From Rhabdochromatium marinum (lineage in GTDB: Bacteria > Pseudomonadota > Gammaproteobacteria > Chromatiales > Chromatiaceae), in assembly GCF_016583795.1 (NCBI RefSeq), contig NZ_NRRS01000004.1, forward strand, positions 1 through 64,000: 64,000 nt of DNA, read 5' to 3'. How positions within the stretch are numbered: position 1 is the stretch's first letter; the number at the start of each line of letters is the position of its first letter. A program made the position numbers and the translations under genes. Below, piece by piece: positions 39,849 to 49,077 of this stretch. A model generated the notes under the pieces. It did no database searches. It had not been told where the DNA came from and saw only the letters and a program-made list of their open reading frames with translations.

Positions 39849-40601
39849 ATGACTGCGAAGCAATCCCTGCAGGACTATCGGAGCGATGCGGATGCCGTGT
39901 CGCCGGAACAACTGGTGACGGGGCATGTTGACTTGGTGCGCCGGATTGCGCATCACTTAATGGCACGGTTGCCGGCCTCCGTGCAGGTCGACGACCTGAT
40001 CCAATCAGGTATGATTGGTCTGATTGAAGCAGCACGCCAGTTCCAGGGCGGTCAGGGAGCGACCTTTGCCACCTATGCCGGCATTCGGGTCCGCGGGGCC
40101 ATGATCGATGAGCTGCGTCGCTCTGACTGGGCGCCGCGCTCAGTGCATCGTAACAGTCGACGCATTGCTGAGGCGATACAACAGGTGGAGGCGCGTGAGG
40201 GGCGCGCGGCACGGGACCGCGAAATTGCTGCAGAACTTCAGGTGAGCCTGGATGACTTTCATGCCATGTTGCAGGACAATGCCAGTGTGCAGTTGTTGGG
40301 GCTTGATGAACTCTTCGGTCAGGATCGTGATTCTGACCGCTTACTGCCGGCTGATGGTGCGACGCCGATTGAGGCGCTGGAGCGCGACGCCTTCCGCGAC
40401 GCCCTCGCCGAGGCGCTCGCGACCCTGCCAGAAAAGGAGCGCTTGGTGCTGGCACTCTATTACAATGAAGAATTGAATTTGCGCGAGATCGGCGCCGTGA
40501 TGGGAATTACGGAATCCCGGGTGTGCCAGATCAGAAGTCAATCTGTCCATCGGTTGCGGGCTCGCCTGCAAGAATGGATTACTTCAAGTGCTACGGTCTA
40601 G
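39849..40601 (+). CDS. fliA: Flagellar sigma factor FliA (sigma-28)
   Basis: This 250-residue sigma factor drives late flagellar genes. Region 2 is about residues 25-100 (VDDLIQSGMIGLIEAARQF, FATYAGIRVRGAMIDELR) and region 4 about 190-245 (LPEKERLVLALYYNEELNLREIGAVMGITESRVCQIRSQ in part). It is the target of FlgM, encoded in block 2. A sigma-28-type site is visible before flgM. Its start and the preceding 148-bp gap suggest a separate transcript, but no clear promoter was recognised. Confidence 0.97.
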   Translation: MTAKQSLQDYRSDADAVSPEQLVTGHVDLVRRIAHHLMARLPASVQVDDLIQSGMIGLIEAARQFQGGQGATFATYAGIRVRGAMIDELRRSDWAPRSVHRNSRRIAEAIQQVEAREGRAARDREIAAELQVSLDDFHAMLQDNASVQLLGLDELFGQDRDSDRLLPADGATPIEALERDAFRDALAEALATLPEKERLVLALYYNEELNLREIGAVMGITESRVCQIRSQSVHRLRARLQEWITSSATV

Positions 40602-40691
40602 GAGCATGGCCTCAGTGTGGATTACCCAGGGAGGGGAGGCTGGTGCTCGTTGCCAAATAATGGTCGCCAATGAAATGATTGGGAGTTGAAA

Positions 40692-41078
40692 GTGGACAAA
40701 GGCATGAAAATTCTCATTGTGGATGATTTTTCCACGATGCGACGCATTATCAAGAATCTACTGCGCGATCTTGGATTCAACAACACCTCCGAGGCCGATG
40801 ATGGCAGTACGGCGTTGCCGATGCTGAAAAATGGTGCCTACGAGTTTTTGGTCACTGACTGGAACATGCCGAACATGCAGGGCATTGAACTGCTCAAGGC
40901 GGTTCGCGCCGACGAGCGCTTGAAGGATTTGCCCGTGTTGATGGTAACGGCCGAGGCCAAGCGTGAGCAGATCATGGAAGCGGCACAAGCCGGGGTCAAT
41001 GGTTACATTGTCAAGCCCTTCACCGCCGAAACACTGAAAGAAAAGATCGATAAAATTTTTGATCGGGTGAAGAGCTGA
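40692..41078 (+). CDS. cheY: Chemotaxis response regulator CheY
   Basis: This 128-residue single receiver domain has the phosphoacceptor Asp56 in LVTDWNMP, the acidic pair Asp11/Asp12 and Lys in VKPFTAE. GTG 40692 is chosen because GGGAG lies 7 bases upstream; TTG 40686 and ATG 40704 are alternatives. It is followed by its phosphatase cheZ. Confidence 0.96.
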   Translation: MDKGMKILIVDDFSTMRRIIKNLLRDLGFNNTSEADDGSTALPMLKNGAYEFLVTDWNMPNMQGIELLKAVRADERLKDLPVLMVTAEAKREQIMEAAQAGVNGYIVKPFTAETLKEKIDKIFDRVKS

Positions 41079-41131
41079 GGTTTGTTTTTGCTACGGCCTG
41101 ACCGGCCGCGCCGACGCGAGACAAGGTGATC

Positions 41132-41908
41132 ATGCCACAACAGCAAATAGAAACTCAGCAGCGCCAGCTCGAACTGGCGCGCCTGCTGATTGAGCAGCTT
41201 GAAGCGGGCCAGGCCGATGAAGCGGGATTGACAATCCAGCGTTTGGGCGCGCCCTATGAGCGGGAGCTGTTTGAAGAGCTTGGTCGTTTGACGCGCGATC
41301 TCCATGACGCGCTGCGCAGTTTTCGGGAAGACTCCCGGCTGCTGGAAATTACCCAAGCGGATTTTCCAGACGCCAAGGAGCGACTGAATCATGTGATTAC
41401 CATGACCGAGCAGGCCACGCATCGCACCCTGAATGCTGTTGATGAAGGCCTGCCGATCGCTGAGGCACTGCACGAGAAGTCGGCCCGCTTTATCGAGCGT
41501 TGGGCCAGTTTTCGCCGTCGCGAGCTAGATGTCAGTCAATTCCGCGAGTTGTCCAGCGACCTGGATGCGTTCCTGGGTCATGCCACGGATGAAGCCAAAC
41601 GCTTGGGCAGTCTGATGTCAGAGATTATGATGGCGCAGGATTTTCAGGATCTGACTGGACAAATCATTGCCCGGGTGATCCGCCTGGTGCAGGAGGTTGA
41701 GGGCAATTTGGTGGGACTGGTGCGACTCTCGGGTGAGCGACTGGAACCCGAAAAAATTCAATCCTCAACGACAGCTGCTGGAGCCAAGGCAGCAGCAAGT
41801 CCGCTGGACGGGCAGGGGCCGGCGGTGCCTAACACCAAAGATGCGGAAGCCGACGTTGTTTCCGGTCAGGATGATGTCGATGCGCTGCTTTCAAGTTTGG
41901 GCTTCTAA
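41132..41908 (+). CDS. cheZ: CheY-P phosphatase CheZ
   Basis: This 258-residue protein has a long helical core, including the catalytic-region segment MAQDFQDLTGQIIARVIRLVQ with the active Gln/Asp, a flexible linker, and a C-terminal CheY-binding tail DVDALLSSLGF (248-258). ATG 41132 follows AAGGTGA. The tail shares a pattern with FliM and CheA (see findings). Confidence 0.95.
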   Translation: MPQQQIETQQRQLELARLLIEQLEAGQADEAGLTIQRLGAPYERELFEELGRLTRDLHDALRSFREDSRLLEITQADFPDAKERLNHVITMTEQATHRTLNAVDEGLPIAEALHEKSARFIERWASFRRRELDVSQFRELSSDLDAFLGHATDEAKRLGSLMSEIMMAQDFQDLTGQIIARVIRLVQEVEGNLVGLVRLSGERLEPEKIQSSTTAAGAKAAASPLDGQGPAVPNTKDAEADVVSGQDDVDALLSSLGF

Positions 41909-41991
41909 TCTACCCGCCAACCTTCGCTATGCAACCGGATATCGATTCACAGGGCAGGCACCCATGATCTTCACTAGCAAGAGTAAACGCC

Positions 41992-44079
41992 ATGGCCATC
42001 GACCCGAATGACGAAATTCTGCAGGATTTCCTCGTTGAAGCCGGCGAGCTGCTTGAAGGACTCAACGAGCAGTTGATTGATCTGGAGCAGGAGCCGGAAA
42101 ACCGCGATCTGCTCAACGCCGTTTTTCGCAGTTTTCACACCATCAAGGGTGGCGCAGGTTTTCTAAACCTTGAACCCATGGTAGTGATTTGCCATCGTGC
42201 CGAAGACATCTTCAACCTGTTGCGCAATGGTGAAAAACGCATTGATGCCTTCCTGATGGACTCGATTTTGCGCGTGCTTGATGTGTTGAATGTCATGTTC
42301 AATGATATCAAGTCGGGACAGGATCTGGAGTCCGCACCCGCCGCGTTGGTTGCCGATCTCGATAAATTGGCCGTGCCGGGTGATTCCAGTCCTCCCGCGC
42401 CGGACAGCGCGCCAACACCAGAGGCCGCATCGGAGCCGGCACCGGCGGATGCAAGCACCGCAGCAGCAGCTCCAGGCGCAAATGGCGAGATCACCGAGGC
42501 GGAGTACGATCATCTGCTATCCGCAATCAGTGGTGAACCTGGCGCCCAGGCTCCGTCACCTGGGGGCGGTGACACGGCTTCCGCGCCAGCGGCTCCTGCG
42601 GCCGACGGCGACACCATCACCGATGACGAATTCGAGGCTCTGCTCGATCAATTACATGGTGAAGGCGGGCGCCCCAAACCCGTCGCCGAGCTACCGCCCT
42701 CAACTGCAACTGCGGAACCCGCAAAGCCGGCTCCAGCGCCCAAATCGGCACCGGCACCCAAACCGGCAGCAGCACCAGAACCCAAACCGGCTGCGGCGGA
42801 AAAATCCGCTCCAGTCAAGGATGCGACTGCGACCAAAGCACCGGCCCGCAATACCCAGAATGCCCAGGTTGAGACCTCGGTACGCGTGGATACTCATCGA
42901 CTTGATGAAATCATGAATCTGGTCGGTGAGCTGGTGCTGGTACGTAACCGGCTCAGCATGCTGCGTTCGCAGATGGCTGACGATGAGGTTTCCAAAGCCA
43001 TTGGTTCCTTGGCACTGGTCACTGCCGATCTGCAAACGGCGGTGATGAAAACCCGCATGCAGCCAGTCAAAAAGGTCTTTGGTCGCTTCCCCCGGGTGGT
43101 GCGCGATTTGGCGCGCAATCTGGGCAAGGAAATCGATTTAGAGACCTTCGGTGAAGATACGGACCTGGACAAAAACCTGGTCGAGGCCCTCGCGGACCCG
43201 CTGGTGCATCTGGTGCGCAACGCGGTGGATCACGGCGTAGAGACTCCCGAGCAGCGCGAGGCGGCGGGTAAGCCACGCAAAGGCCGGGTGGTGCTGGGGG
43301 CCGCACAGGAAGGGGATCATATTGCGCTGATCATCGAAGATGACGGCCGGGGCATGGATCCCAGTGCACTGCGCGAAAAAGCCGTTTCTAAGGGGCTGCT
43401 CGACTCGATGGTGGCTGAGCGCATGTCGGATCGTGATGCCTTCAACCTGATCTTCATGGCGGGCTTTTCCACTAAGGAGGAGATCTCGGATGTCTCCGGC
43501 CGTGGTGTTGGCATGGATGTGGTCAAAACCCGCATTGCCCAACTCAACGGCACGGTGGAAATTGACTCTGAACTCGGTCGTGGCACTAGCCTGCAAGTGC
43601 GCCTGCCGCTGACGCTGGCAATTTTGCCGGCGCTCATGGTGATCCTGGACGGGCGCCGCTTCGCCATTCCCCTGGCCTCGGTGTCCGAGATTCTCGACCT
43701 GGATCTGACTAAGAGTCACTTCGTCGATGATCAGGAAACCATTATGGTGCGCCGTCATGCGTTGCCGCTGGTGTATGTCGGTCGCTGGATCCGCCCCGAT
43801 GTGCCGGTCAAAGCCAATGCGGAAGCCCATGTGGTGGTGGTGCACGTTGGTCAGCGCAAAGTCGGGCTGGTCGTCGATGGCCTGGTGGGTCAGGAAGAGG
43901 TCGTGATCAAGCCGCTGGGCCTGGGACTGAGCGGCGTGCCCGGTCTGGCGGGGGCCACCATTACCGGCGATGGCGGTATCGCCTTGATTCTGGACGTGCC
44001 CGAACTTATGCGCACCATGGGCAAGGGTGGTTTAAGCAGCCGCAGCGCACGCGACAGAGTCGTTGCAGAGGAGGTTTAG
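41992..44079 (+). CDS. cheA: Chemotaxis histidine kinase CheA
   Basis: This 695-residue kinase has a single HPt domain with phospho-His49 (FRSFHTIKGGAGF), a long Pro/Ala-rich linker (about 130-300) in place of a standard P2 domain, a dimerisation helix pair from LDEIMNLVGELVLVRNRLS, an ATPase domain with NAVDHG, DDGRGMD and GRGVGMDVV, and a CheW-like C-terminus. Two short acidic/LL motifs occur in the linker (42487-42537 and 42610-42666). It feeds CheY and CheB. Confidence 0.96.
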   Translation: MAIDPNDEILQDFLVEAGELLEGLNEQLIDLEQEPENRDLLNAVFRSFHTIKGGAGFLNLEPMVVICHRAEDIFNLLRNGEKRIDAFLMDSILRVLDVLNVMFNDIKSGQDLESAPAALVADLDKLAVPGDSSPPAPDSAPTPEAASEPAPADASTAAAAPGANGEITEAEYDHLLSAISGEPGAQAPSPGGGDTASAPAAPAADGDTITDDEFEALLDQLHGEGGRPKPVAELPPSTATAEPAKPAPAPKSAPAPKPAAAPEPKPAAAEKSAPVKDATATKAPARNTQNAQVETSVRVDTHRLDEIMNLVGELVLVRNRLSMLRSQMADDEVSKAIGSLALVTADLQTAVMKTRMQPVKKVFGRFPRVVRDLARNLGKEIDLETFGEDTDLDKNLVEALADPLVHLVRNAVDHGVETPEQREAAGKPRKGRVVLGAAQEGDHIALIIEDDGRGMDPSALREKAVSKGLLDSMVAERMSDRDAFNLIFMAGFSTKEEISDVSGRGVGMDVVKTRIAQLNGTVEIDSELGRGTSLQVRLPLTLAILPALMVILDGRRFAIPLASVSEILDLDLTKSHFVDDQETIMVRRHALPLVYVGRWIRPDVPVKANAEAHVVVVHVGQRKVGLVVDGLVGQEEVVIKPLGLGLSGVPGLAGATITGDGGIALILDVPELMRTMGKGGLSSRSARDRVVAEEV

Positions 44080-44082
44080 TTC

Positions 44083-45204
44083 ATGGCGTGTCGTGTCGTG
44101 GTTGTTGATGACTCCGGCTTTTTTCGCCGGCGAATTGTCGAGATTCTCAATGCCGATGTTGGCATTGAGGTCGTCGGCACGGCCGCCAATGGGCAGGAAG
44201 CCATCAAGGTCGTCAAGGAACTCAAGCCGGATGTTGTCACCATGGACATTGAAATGCCCGTGATGGACGGCATTACAGCGGTGCGCCACATCATGGCCGA
44301 CACCCCAACGCCCGTGCTGATGTTTTCCACCCTGACCACCGACGGCGCCCAGGCGACCCTTGATGCGCTGGATGCCGGAGCGCTGGATTTCATGCCCAAG
44401 CGCTTCAGTGAGATGGCCGGCGATGAGGATACCGCCAAGACGCTGTTGCGCCGACGCGTGCGCGCCATGGCACGCAGCCGGGTGCGCACCTCAATTCCGG
44501 GGGTGACGGCACGGCCTGCGCCGGCCAGCTCCACGCGTGCGCGAGGGGGGGCTGGCGCACCGGCCACTGGCGCGGGCGGATTGGGTTCCGGGGCGCCTTC
44601 AACCACTGCGGCCAGCATTAGTGCGGGAACGCTGAAATCCATGCGGGCCGTACTCATCGGGACATCAACCGGTGGTCCGGTGGCGTTGCAGGAAGTACTC
44701 AAACATTTGCCCAAAAGCTTTCCGCTGCCGATTGTGCTAATTCAGCACATGCCGGCCAGCTTTACACCAGCCTTTGCCGAGCGTCTGAACAAACTGTGTC
44801 AAATTGAGGTGCGCGAGGCCGTCACCGGTGACGTACTCAAGCCCGGCCTGGCGCTGCTGGCCCCGGGTGGCATGCAAATGCTACTCGAAGGTGGTTCCAC
44901 CACTCGCATCAAGATTGCCGAGAGCGCCCCGGGGACCATCTACAAGCCGAGCGTCGATATCAATTTTCAGTCAGCTGTGGGGGCACTGCGCGGCCAGGTG
45001 CTGGCGGTGGTGCTGACCGGCATGGGGGCTGACGGGCGTGAAGGTGCCAGAGCGTTAAAAGGCGTGGGGGCCAAAATCTGGGCACAGGATGCCGCTTCCT
45101 CGGTCGTTTATGGCATGCCAGCGGCGGTGGTTGAAGCCGGCTTGGCCGATGATGTATTGACCCTCACCGAGGTTGGACCGGCGCTGGTGAAGAGCTTCTG
45201 TTGA
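44083..45204 (+). CDS. cheB: Chemotaxis protein-glutamate methylesterase CheB
   Basis: This 373-residue protein has a receiver domain (Asp55 in [13 protein letters not shown]), a low-complexity linker (about 145-185) and a methylesterase domain with the catalytic Ser in [14 protein letters not shown], His in IQHMPASFT and Asp in [10 protein letters not shown]. It removes methyl groups from chemoreceptors. It begins 3 bp after cheA. The motor genes that often follow cheB in Pseudomonas are absent; cheW comes next after 82 bp. Confidence 0.96.
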   Translation: MACRVVVVDDSGFFRRRIVEILNADVGIEVVGTAANGQEAIKVVKELKPDVVTMDIEMPVMDGITAVRHIMADTPTPVLMFSTLTTDGAQATLDALDAGALDFMPKRFSEMAGDEDTAKTLLRRRVRAMARSRVRTSIPGVTARPAPASSTRARGGAGAPATGAGGLGSGAPSTTAASISAGTLKSMRAVLIGTSTGGPVALQEVLKHLPKSFPLPIVLIQHMPASFTPAFAERLNKLCQIEVREAVTGDVLKPGLALLAPGGMQMLLEGGSTTRIKIAESAPGTIYKPSVDINFQSAVGALRGQVLAVVLTGMGADGREGARALKGVGAKIWAQDAASSVVYGMPAAVVEAGLADDVLTLTEVGPALVKSFC

Positions 45205-45286
45205 GCAACCCCTTAATCAAGCAGCGCAACGGCTGAATAATTCGCATCAATGCCCAGAATTTTGCAAGTGAGCAAGTGAGAATGAC

Positions 45287-45772
45287 ATGACCGCATCACA
45301 GAAAGCGTCGGACGCTGTTGCCAGCGACTCCTCATCCTATGTCACCTTTAGCTTGGCTGAAGAGACCTATGCGATTGACGTGCTTCAGGTACAGGAGGTG
45401 CTGAGGGTCACTGAGATTGCGCCCGTACCCGGGGTACCGGATTACATTCTTGGCATCATTAACCTGCGCGGTGATGTTGTCACCGTCATCGACGGGCGCC
45501 GGCGCATGGGGTTGCCTAATCATGACACCACCGATCAGTCGCGCATCGTCATCATTGATGTCGAGAATCAGAATGTCGGTATCCTGGTGGACTCGGTGGC
45601 CGAGGTGGTGCAGATTGCATCCAAGGATATTGACCCAACCCCCGCTGTTGGCAGTGATCAAAGCAGCCGCTTTATTCTTGGTGTTCACAGCAGCGCCAAT
45701 GGCCTGACCATTCTCATTAGTCTGGAAAAACTGCTGTCTGATGAGGAATGGGAGCTGGTGCGCAGTATGTGA
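45287..45772 (+). CDS. cheW: Chemotaxis coupling protein CheW
   Basis: This 161-residue CheW-domain adaptor couples receptors to CheA. Conserved elements are FSLAEETYAIDVLQVQEV, PGVPDYILGIINLRGDVVTVIDGR and ILVDSVAEV. A short Ser/Ala-rich N-terminus precedes the domain. A DUF2802 gene follows immediately. Confidence 0.96.
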   Translation: MTASQKASDAVASDSSSYVTFSLAEETYAIDVLQVQEVLRVTEIAPVPGVPDYILGIINLRGDVVTVIDGRRRMGLPNHDTTDQSRIVIIDVENQNVGILVDSVAEVVQIASKDIDPTPAVGSDQSSRFILGVHSSANGLTILISLEKLLSDEEWELVRSM

Positions 45773-45788
45773 CTTTGCTCCTCGCGCC

Positions 45789-46232
45789 TTGATCACCCTG
45801 ACCAATCTCCTGGCTCTAGTTGCCGCCCTGTTTGCGCTGCTGGCGGGCGTGGCACTCTTGGCCTTGATGCAGCTGCGCAAACACCTGGCGCGGATGCAGC
45901 AGGCTTTAGAGCAGCAAACCCAGACCTTGCTGGCTATTCAGGGTGCGGCCCGGGTCTTGTCAGGTGAAGCTGTAACACATCGTGAAGATCTGGCCCGGGT
46001 GCTTCGCGCGGTCGAACGTCAGGGTGAACTCAACCAGCAGACACGTTTGGAGATGCGTTTGCGCAATGCCGACAGCAGTCCTTATACCCAAGCGATACAA
46101 CTGATCCGCCACGGACAGGATCGTGCCGAGGTGCGCAAACTTTGCTCGCTCACGGAATCGGAAGTTGATCTGTTGTTTACCCTACATGGTCAGGGGATTG
46201 CCACAGGCGTGGGGTCACATCAAGATCTGTGA
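45789..46232 (+). CDS. DUF2802-family membrane protein
   Basis: This protein of about 147 residues has one N-terminal membrane helix (NLLALVAALFALLAGVALLALM), a coiled-coil-like segment (about 25-60) and a C-terminal winged-helix-like module (YTQAIQLIRHGQDRAEVRKLCSLTESEVDLLFTLHG in part). DUF2802 genes follow cheW in many gammaproteobacteria, and their function is unknown. TTG 45789 is a tentative start; ATG 45741 inside cheW would add 16 residues. Its 3' end overlaps the converging FlhB-like gene by 13 bp. Confidence 0.75.
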   Translation: MITLTNLLALVAALFALLAGVALLALMQLRKHLARMQQALEQQTQTLLAIQGAARVLSGEAVTHREDLARVLRAVERQGELNQQTRLEMRLRNADSSPYTQAIQLIRHGQDRAEVRKLCSLTESEVDLLFTLHGQGIATGVGSHQDL

Positions 46233-46561
46233 TCTTCAGCTCTGTGATCTTGGTGCGGATCAATGCCGGCCAGCGTGAAGACAAAGGCCAGTACCTCGGC
46301 AACGGCTGCATAGAGGGCTGGCGGTATTTCCTCACCCAGGGGAATCTGCGCCAAGGCCTCGGTCAGCGCGGGATCCTGTTGCAGCGGAATGCCATGTTCA
46401 TCGGCGATACGCAGGATTTCCCTAGCGGTTAAGCCGGAACCGGTAGCGGTGATGCGAGGCGCATGCTCGCGATCCCAGCTCAAGGCAACGGCTTTGTGTG
46501 TTGCCAGCGGTCGTTCGTGGCTGCTGTCGGCTGACTCCTGTACCTCCTGCACCTTGCTCAT
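46220..46561 (-). CDS. Stand-alone FlhB C-terminal-domain protein (FhlB/FlhX type)
   Basis: This 113-residue soluble protein matches the part of FlhB that follows the NPTH cleavage site (KAVALSWDREHAPRITATGSG, LTAREILRIADEHGIPLQQDPALTEALAQI in part). It has no membrane segment or NPTH. Such paralogues can substitute for the FlhB cytoplasmic fragment. It overlaps fliK by ATGA and so is coupled to the hook-length gene, which fits a role in the substrate-specificity switch. Confidence 0.85.
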   Translation of the reverse strand: MSKVQEVQESADSSHERPLATHKAVALSWDREHAPRITATGSGLTAREILRIADEHGIPLQQDPALTEALAQIPLGEEIPPALYAAVAEVLAFVFTLAGIDPHQDHRAEDHRS

Positions 46562-48003
46562 GCCTGTTCGTTCAGGAGCGGTGGCTCCGGCTTGGGTGGT
46601 CGTTCGGTCGATCCTTCGCGGGCATGCAGGCTGGCCACTTCAATCTCGCGTTTCTCAAGCTGCGCTCTGAGTTCCGGGAGTCGCTCGCGCAGCTTGGCTG
46701 CACCGGCGCTCTGCTCGGCGACCAGGCTGGCGTGCAGACGGTCGTTATGGAGAATGAGGCTGATTAACAGTGGCCCGAGTACTGGGAGGTCGAGCCGCAG
46801 CTGCATACTCCAACGCTCCGGATCTTCTTCATCCTGGGTTGATTCGCGTTGAATGTCGGCATCAAGCGCCAATAACCCGGCACTGCTCTGAAAGGGCAGC
46901 TCCACCGCCCAGCGTAATGGGTCAGGGGCATGATCTGCGCTCTGTAACTGGAGGGTGACAAGCTGCTTCAGCATGCCATGGACCTCGCGCGACAGCGCAG
47001 TGGCCGGTTGCTGCAGCAAGCGATCCGCTCCACCGCCAGTCGGTGGATCGGAAGCGCGCTGCGGGCCAGATTTGGCACCAGCGTTGCTGCTGGGTGCTGG
47101 GGTTGCGCGCAATTGTTGCGCCAGACGCAATAACTGTCCTTTGAGATCGGCTTCCAGTGACAGGCGCTGATTGGGAGTGACGGCAGCCCGCGCCAGCAAG
47201 GCTTCGAGCCAGATGCCGGAGTTTTTGAGTGTGACTGGCAATCGTTGTGGATCTGTCAGCTCGCGTGGACTGGCGAGGCGATTCAGAATCTCTTTGATGG
47301 CCTGATTGAGTTCGCTGTGTTGTACAGATTGAGCGCGCTCTGGCGTCGCCAGCGCTTTACTCGCTTCAGCCTGTCCTGGCGGCAACGGAACCTTGGTTGT
47401 GGTTTGGGTTTGTCCGGTTTGCGATGGCTGTTTGCCTGCCTCAGCACGCCCAGACAGAGGGGATGCGGCCTTGCTTTCTTGCAGATTGCGCGCCCAGTTT
47501 GCAAAAGTATTGGTCAGGCGTTGGGCGCCCGGCCAGTGTGCGCGCACTTGAGCGACGAACCAAGCCTTGGTTCCGGGTGCTTCTGCGCCGTCGGAGTGCA
47601 TGAGGCGCAGCATAATCCGCGGGTTTAAGGACACCACCTCGGCTTTCAGGATGGATCCCTGGCGTGACTGATCAGTCGAAAGGGTGCGTAGTGCCTCAAG
47701 CAGGGCCGGTCGCAATGCGTCTGTGATACCCACGCGCATTGTCTGAGACCACTGGCCGCGCGGTGCGGGCTGGGCGTTCTGAGCATTTTGGCCCAAGGCC
47801 CGCAGGCGGACTTCAAGGTCGCCCGAGCGGAGCACGGACTTCAATTGCACCTCGACGCGGGAACCCAGTGCAAGACGCGCGCTGTCCTGGGCCTGTGCGG
47901 CCACGCGCGTACCGCGCACCAGAGTTGCTGTTTCGGGGGCTTGGGAGCGAACCGGCGGCGAGTGGCTACCGGCCCGGGGGTTGACTTGAGTGAAGTCTGC
48001 CAT
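46558..48003 (-). CDS. fliK: Flagellar hook-length control protein FliK
   Basis: This 481-residue protein has a poorly conserved Gln/Ala/Arg-rich N-terminal ruler part and a conserved C-terminal Flg_hook domain (about 365-450, WSMQLRLDLPVLGPLLISLILHNDRLHASLVAE in part). FliK measures hook length and triggers the FlhB switch. It is located between flgN and the FlhB-like gene instead of beside fliL. The assignment rests on the C-terminal domain and context. Confidence 0.82.
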   Translation of the reverse strand: MADFTQVNPRAGSHSPPVRSQAPETATLVRGTRVAAQAQDSARLALGSRVEVQLKSVLRSGDLEVRLRALGQNAQNAQPAPRGQWSQTMRVGITDALRPALLEALRTLSTDQSRQGSILKAEVVSLNPRIMLRLMHSDGAEAPGTKAWFVAQVRAHWPGAQRLTNTFANWARNLQESKAASPLSGRAEAGKQPSQTGQTQTTTKVPLPPGQAEASKALATPERAQSVQHSELNQAIKEILNRLASPRELTDPQRLPVTLKNSGIWLEALLARAAVTPNQRLSLEADLKGQLLRLAQQLRATPAPSSNAGAKSGPQRASDPPTGGGADRLLQQPATALSREVHGMLKQLVTLQLQSADHAPDPLRWAVELPFQSSAGLLALDADIQRESTQDEEDPERWSMQLRLDLPVLGPLLISLILHNDRLHASLVAEQSAGAAKLRERLPELRAQLEKREIEVASLHAREGSTERPPKPEPPLLNEQA

Positions 48004-48020
48004 GCGATGGCTCTGAGCAG

Positions 48021-48055
48021 CTCAGCGTCACGCCTGCGGCAGGGGTGACGAGCTG
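48021..48055. other. Palindromic stem-loop between flgN and fliK
   Basis: CGTCACGCCTG (48026-48036) pairs with CAGGGGTGACG (48040-48050), with one mismatch and a 3-nt loop. It lies in the 66-bp gap and may affect transcript processing. Confidence 0.45.
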
Positions 48056-48069
48056 AAGATGAGTACGGC

Positions 48070-48558
48070 TTAGGCCTGAGTCAACGGGCGTCCGAGCACA
48101 GTGCCGGACTGTTCATGACCACTGAGGTTGTAGGTGTTGCCGTTGTCTTCTTCGCCGCGGATGATGCTCAAGGCCGTGGCGACCCGCTTGCGGCTGTGCT
48201 CGACGGTTTGGGCATTGTTGCGATTCATCAGCTCGCAACTGGCGGCCAGCTTGCGCAGGGTCTGCCATTGTGCGCTGAGTGAATCCTCCTGAGTCGGATC
48301 GGTGTCGAGCGCCTCCAGGAGTTGACTCAGACCCTCGCGGGTAAAAGGCTGGCCGGCCTGTTCGACAAGGGCTTTCAGGTGCCGGGTGGCTTGTTCGACC
48401 TGACGCAGGAGACGCAGCTTGCTCTTGATCAGGGCTTGCAAGCGTTCAGGCTCGCGACCATGGAGGAGGGCGGTTTCATCCAGTAAGAGTTGTTCGAGTT
48501 GGCGGGAGAGATCGATTGCGCGTTCCAGAGCCGGCTGAAACTCTTGATGCTGTGGCAT
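48070..48558 (-). CDS. flgN: Flagellar chaperone FlgN
   Basis: This 162-residue, almost entirely helical cytoplasmic protein should bind the hook-filament junction proteins FlgK and FlgL before export. The FlgN-family pattern includes LLLDETALLHGREPERLQALIKSK in part and NAQTVEHSRKRVATALSIIRGE. Its position between flgM and fliK supports the call. Confidence 0.88.
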   Translation of the reverse strand: MPQHQEFQPALERAIDLSRQLEQLLLDETALLHGREPERLQALIKSKLRLLRQVEQATRHLKALVEQAGQPFTREGLSQLLEALDTDPTQEDSLSAQWQTLRKLAASCELMNRNNAQTVEHSRKRVATALSIIRGEEDNGNTYNLSGHEQSGTVLGRPLTQA

Positions 48559-48637
48559 GCTGAGGCCTCATTGATAAAGCTCCGTCACCCGAGGCTGGTC
48601 CTGTCCCGAGGGCGTCGGACGATGTGGGACTGATCGA

Positions 48638-48949
48638 TTAGTCGAGCAGTCCTTCCAGTTCGATCAGTTTATCCGCCAGGCGATGATTGTTGATCGGGTA
48701 GCGGCCCTCGGCAATGGCGTCGCGAATCTCCTGAACCCGGTCGGCATCGAAAGGCGCGTTGGCCGCCTCGGCCTGGGCTGCACCCAGCGCGCGCGCAATG
48801 GCTGTCAGCTCGATGGATTCGCTCTGGTTGGAAGATGAGGCCGGCACGGAAGCGGCGACTTTTCCACCCGCGCCTTTACGGCTGGCCTCGACCACTTTGG
48901 ATGCCGATCGCTCAGTGCGTCTTTTAGGGCCAAGATTTTTAATTTCCAT
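48638..48949 (-). CDS. flgM: Anti-sigma-28 factor FlgM
   Basis: This 103-residue protein has a disordered Ser/Ala-rich N-terminal half and a C-terminal sigma-28-binding segment (DADRVQEIRDAIAEGRYPINNHRLADKLIELE in part). It holds FliA inactive until export through the completed hook. ATG 48949 is used; an in-frame TTG lies two codons upstream. A sigma-28-type promoter lies about 48 bp upstream. Confidence 0.93.
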   Translation of the reverse strand: MEIKNLGPKRRTERSASKVVEASRKGAGGKVAASVPASSSNQSESIELTAIARALGAAQAEAANAPFDADRVQEIRDAIAEGRYPINNHRLADKLIELEGLLD

Positions 48950-48996
48950 CGGCAATGTTGCTGTTAATACGCTGGAGTTTCCTGCCGAATCTTAAC

Positions 48997-49023
48997 TTAA
49001 CGGCCCTGAGAGCGGAAACTGAA
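48997..49023 (-). promoter_or_regulatory. Sigma-28 (FliA) promoter of flgM
   Basis: On the minus strand, TTCAGTTT, an 11-bp spacer and GCCGTTAA match the FliA consensus TAAAGTTT-N11-GCCGATAA, with 7 of 8 in the -10 box. The expected start site is near 48990. Autoregulation of flgM by FliA is known in other bacteria. Confidence 0.7.
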
Positions 49024-49077
49024 AAAATCATATCCGAGCGCTAGGCATTGACGCCCTCGTGCACCGGCGAATGTGCC

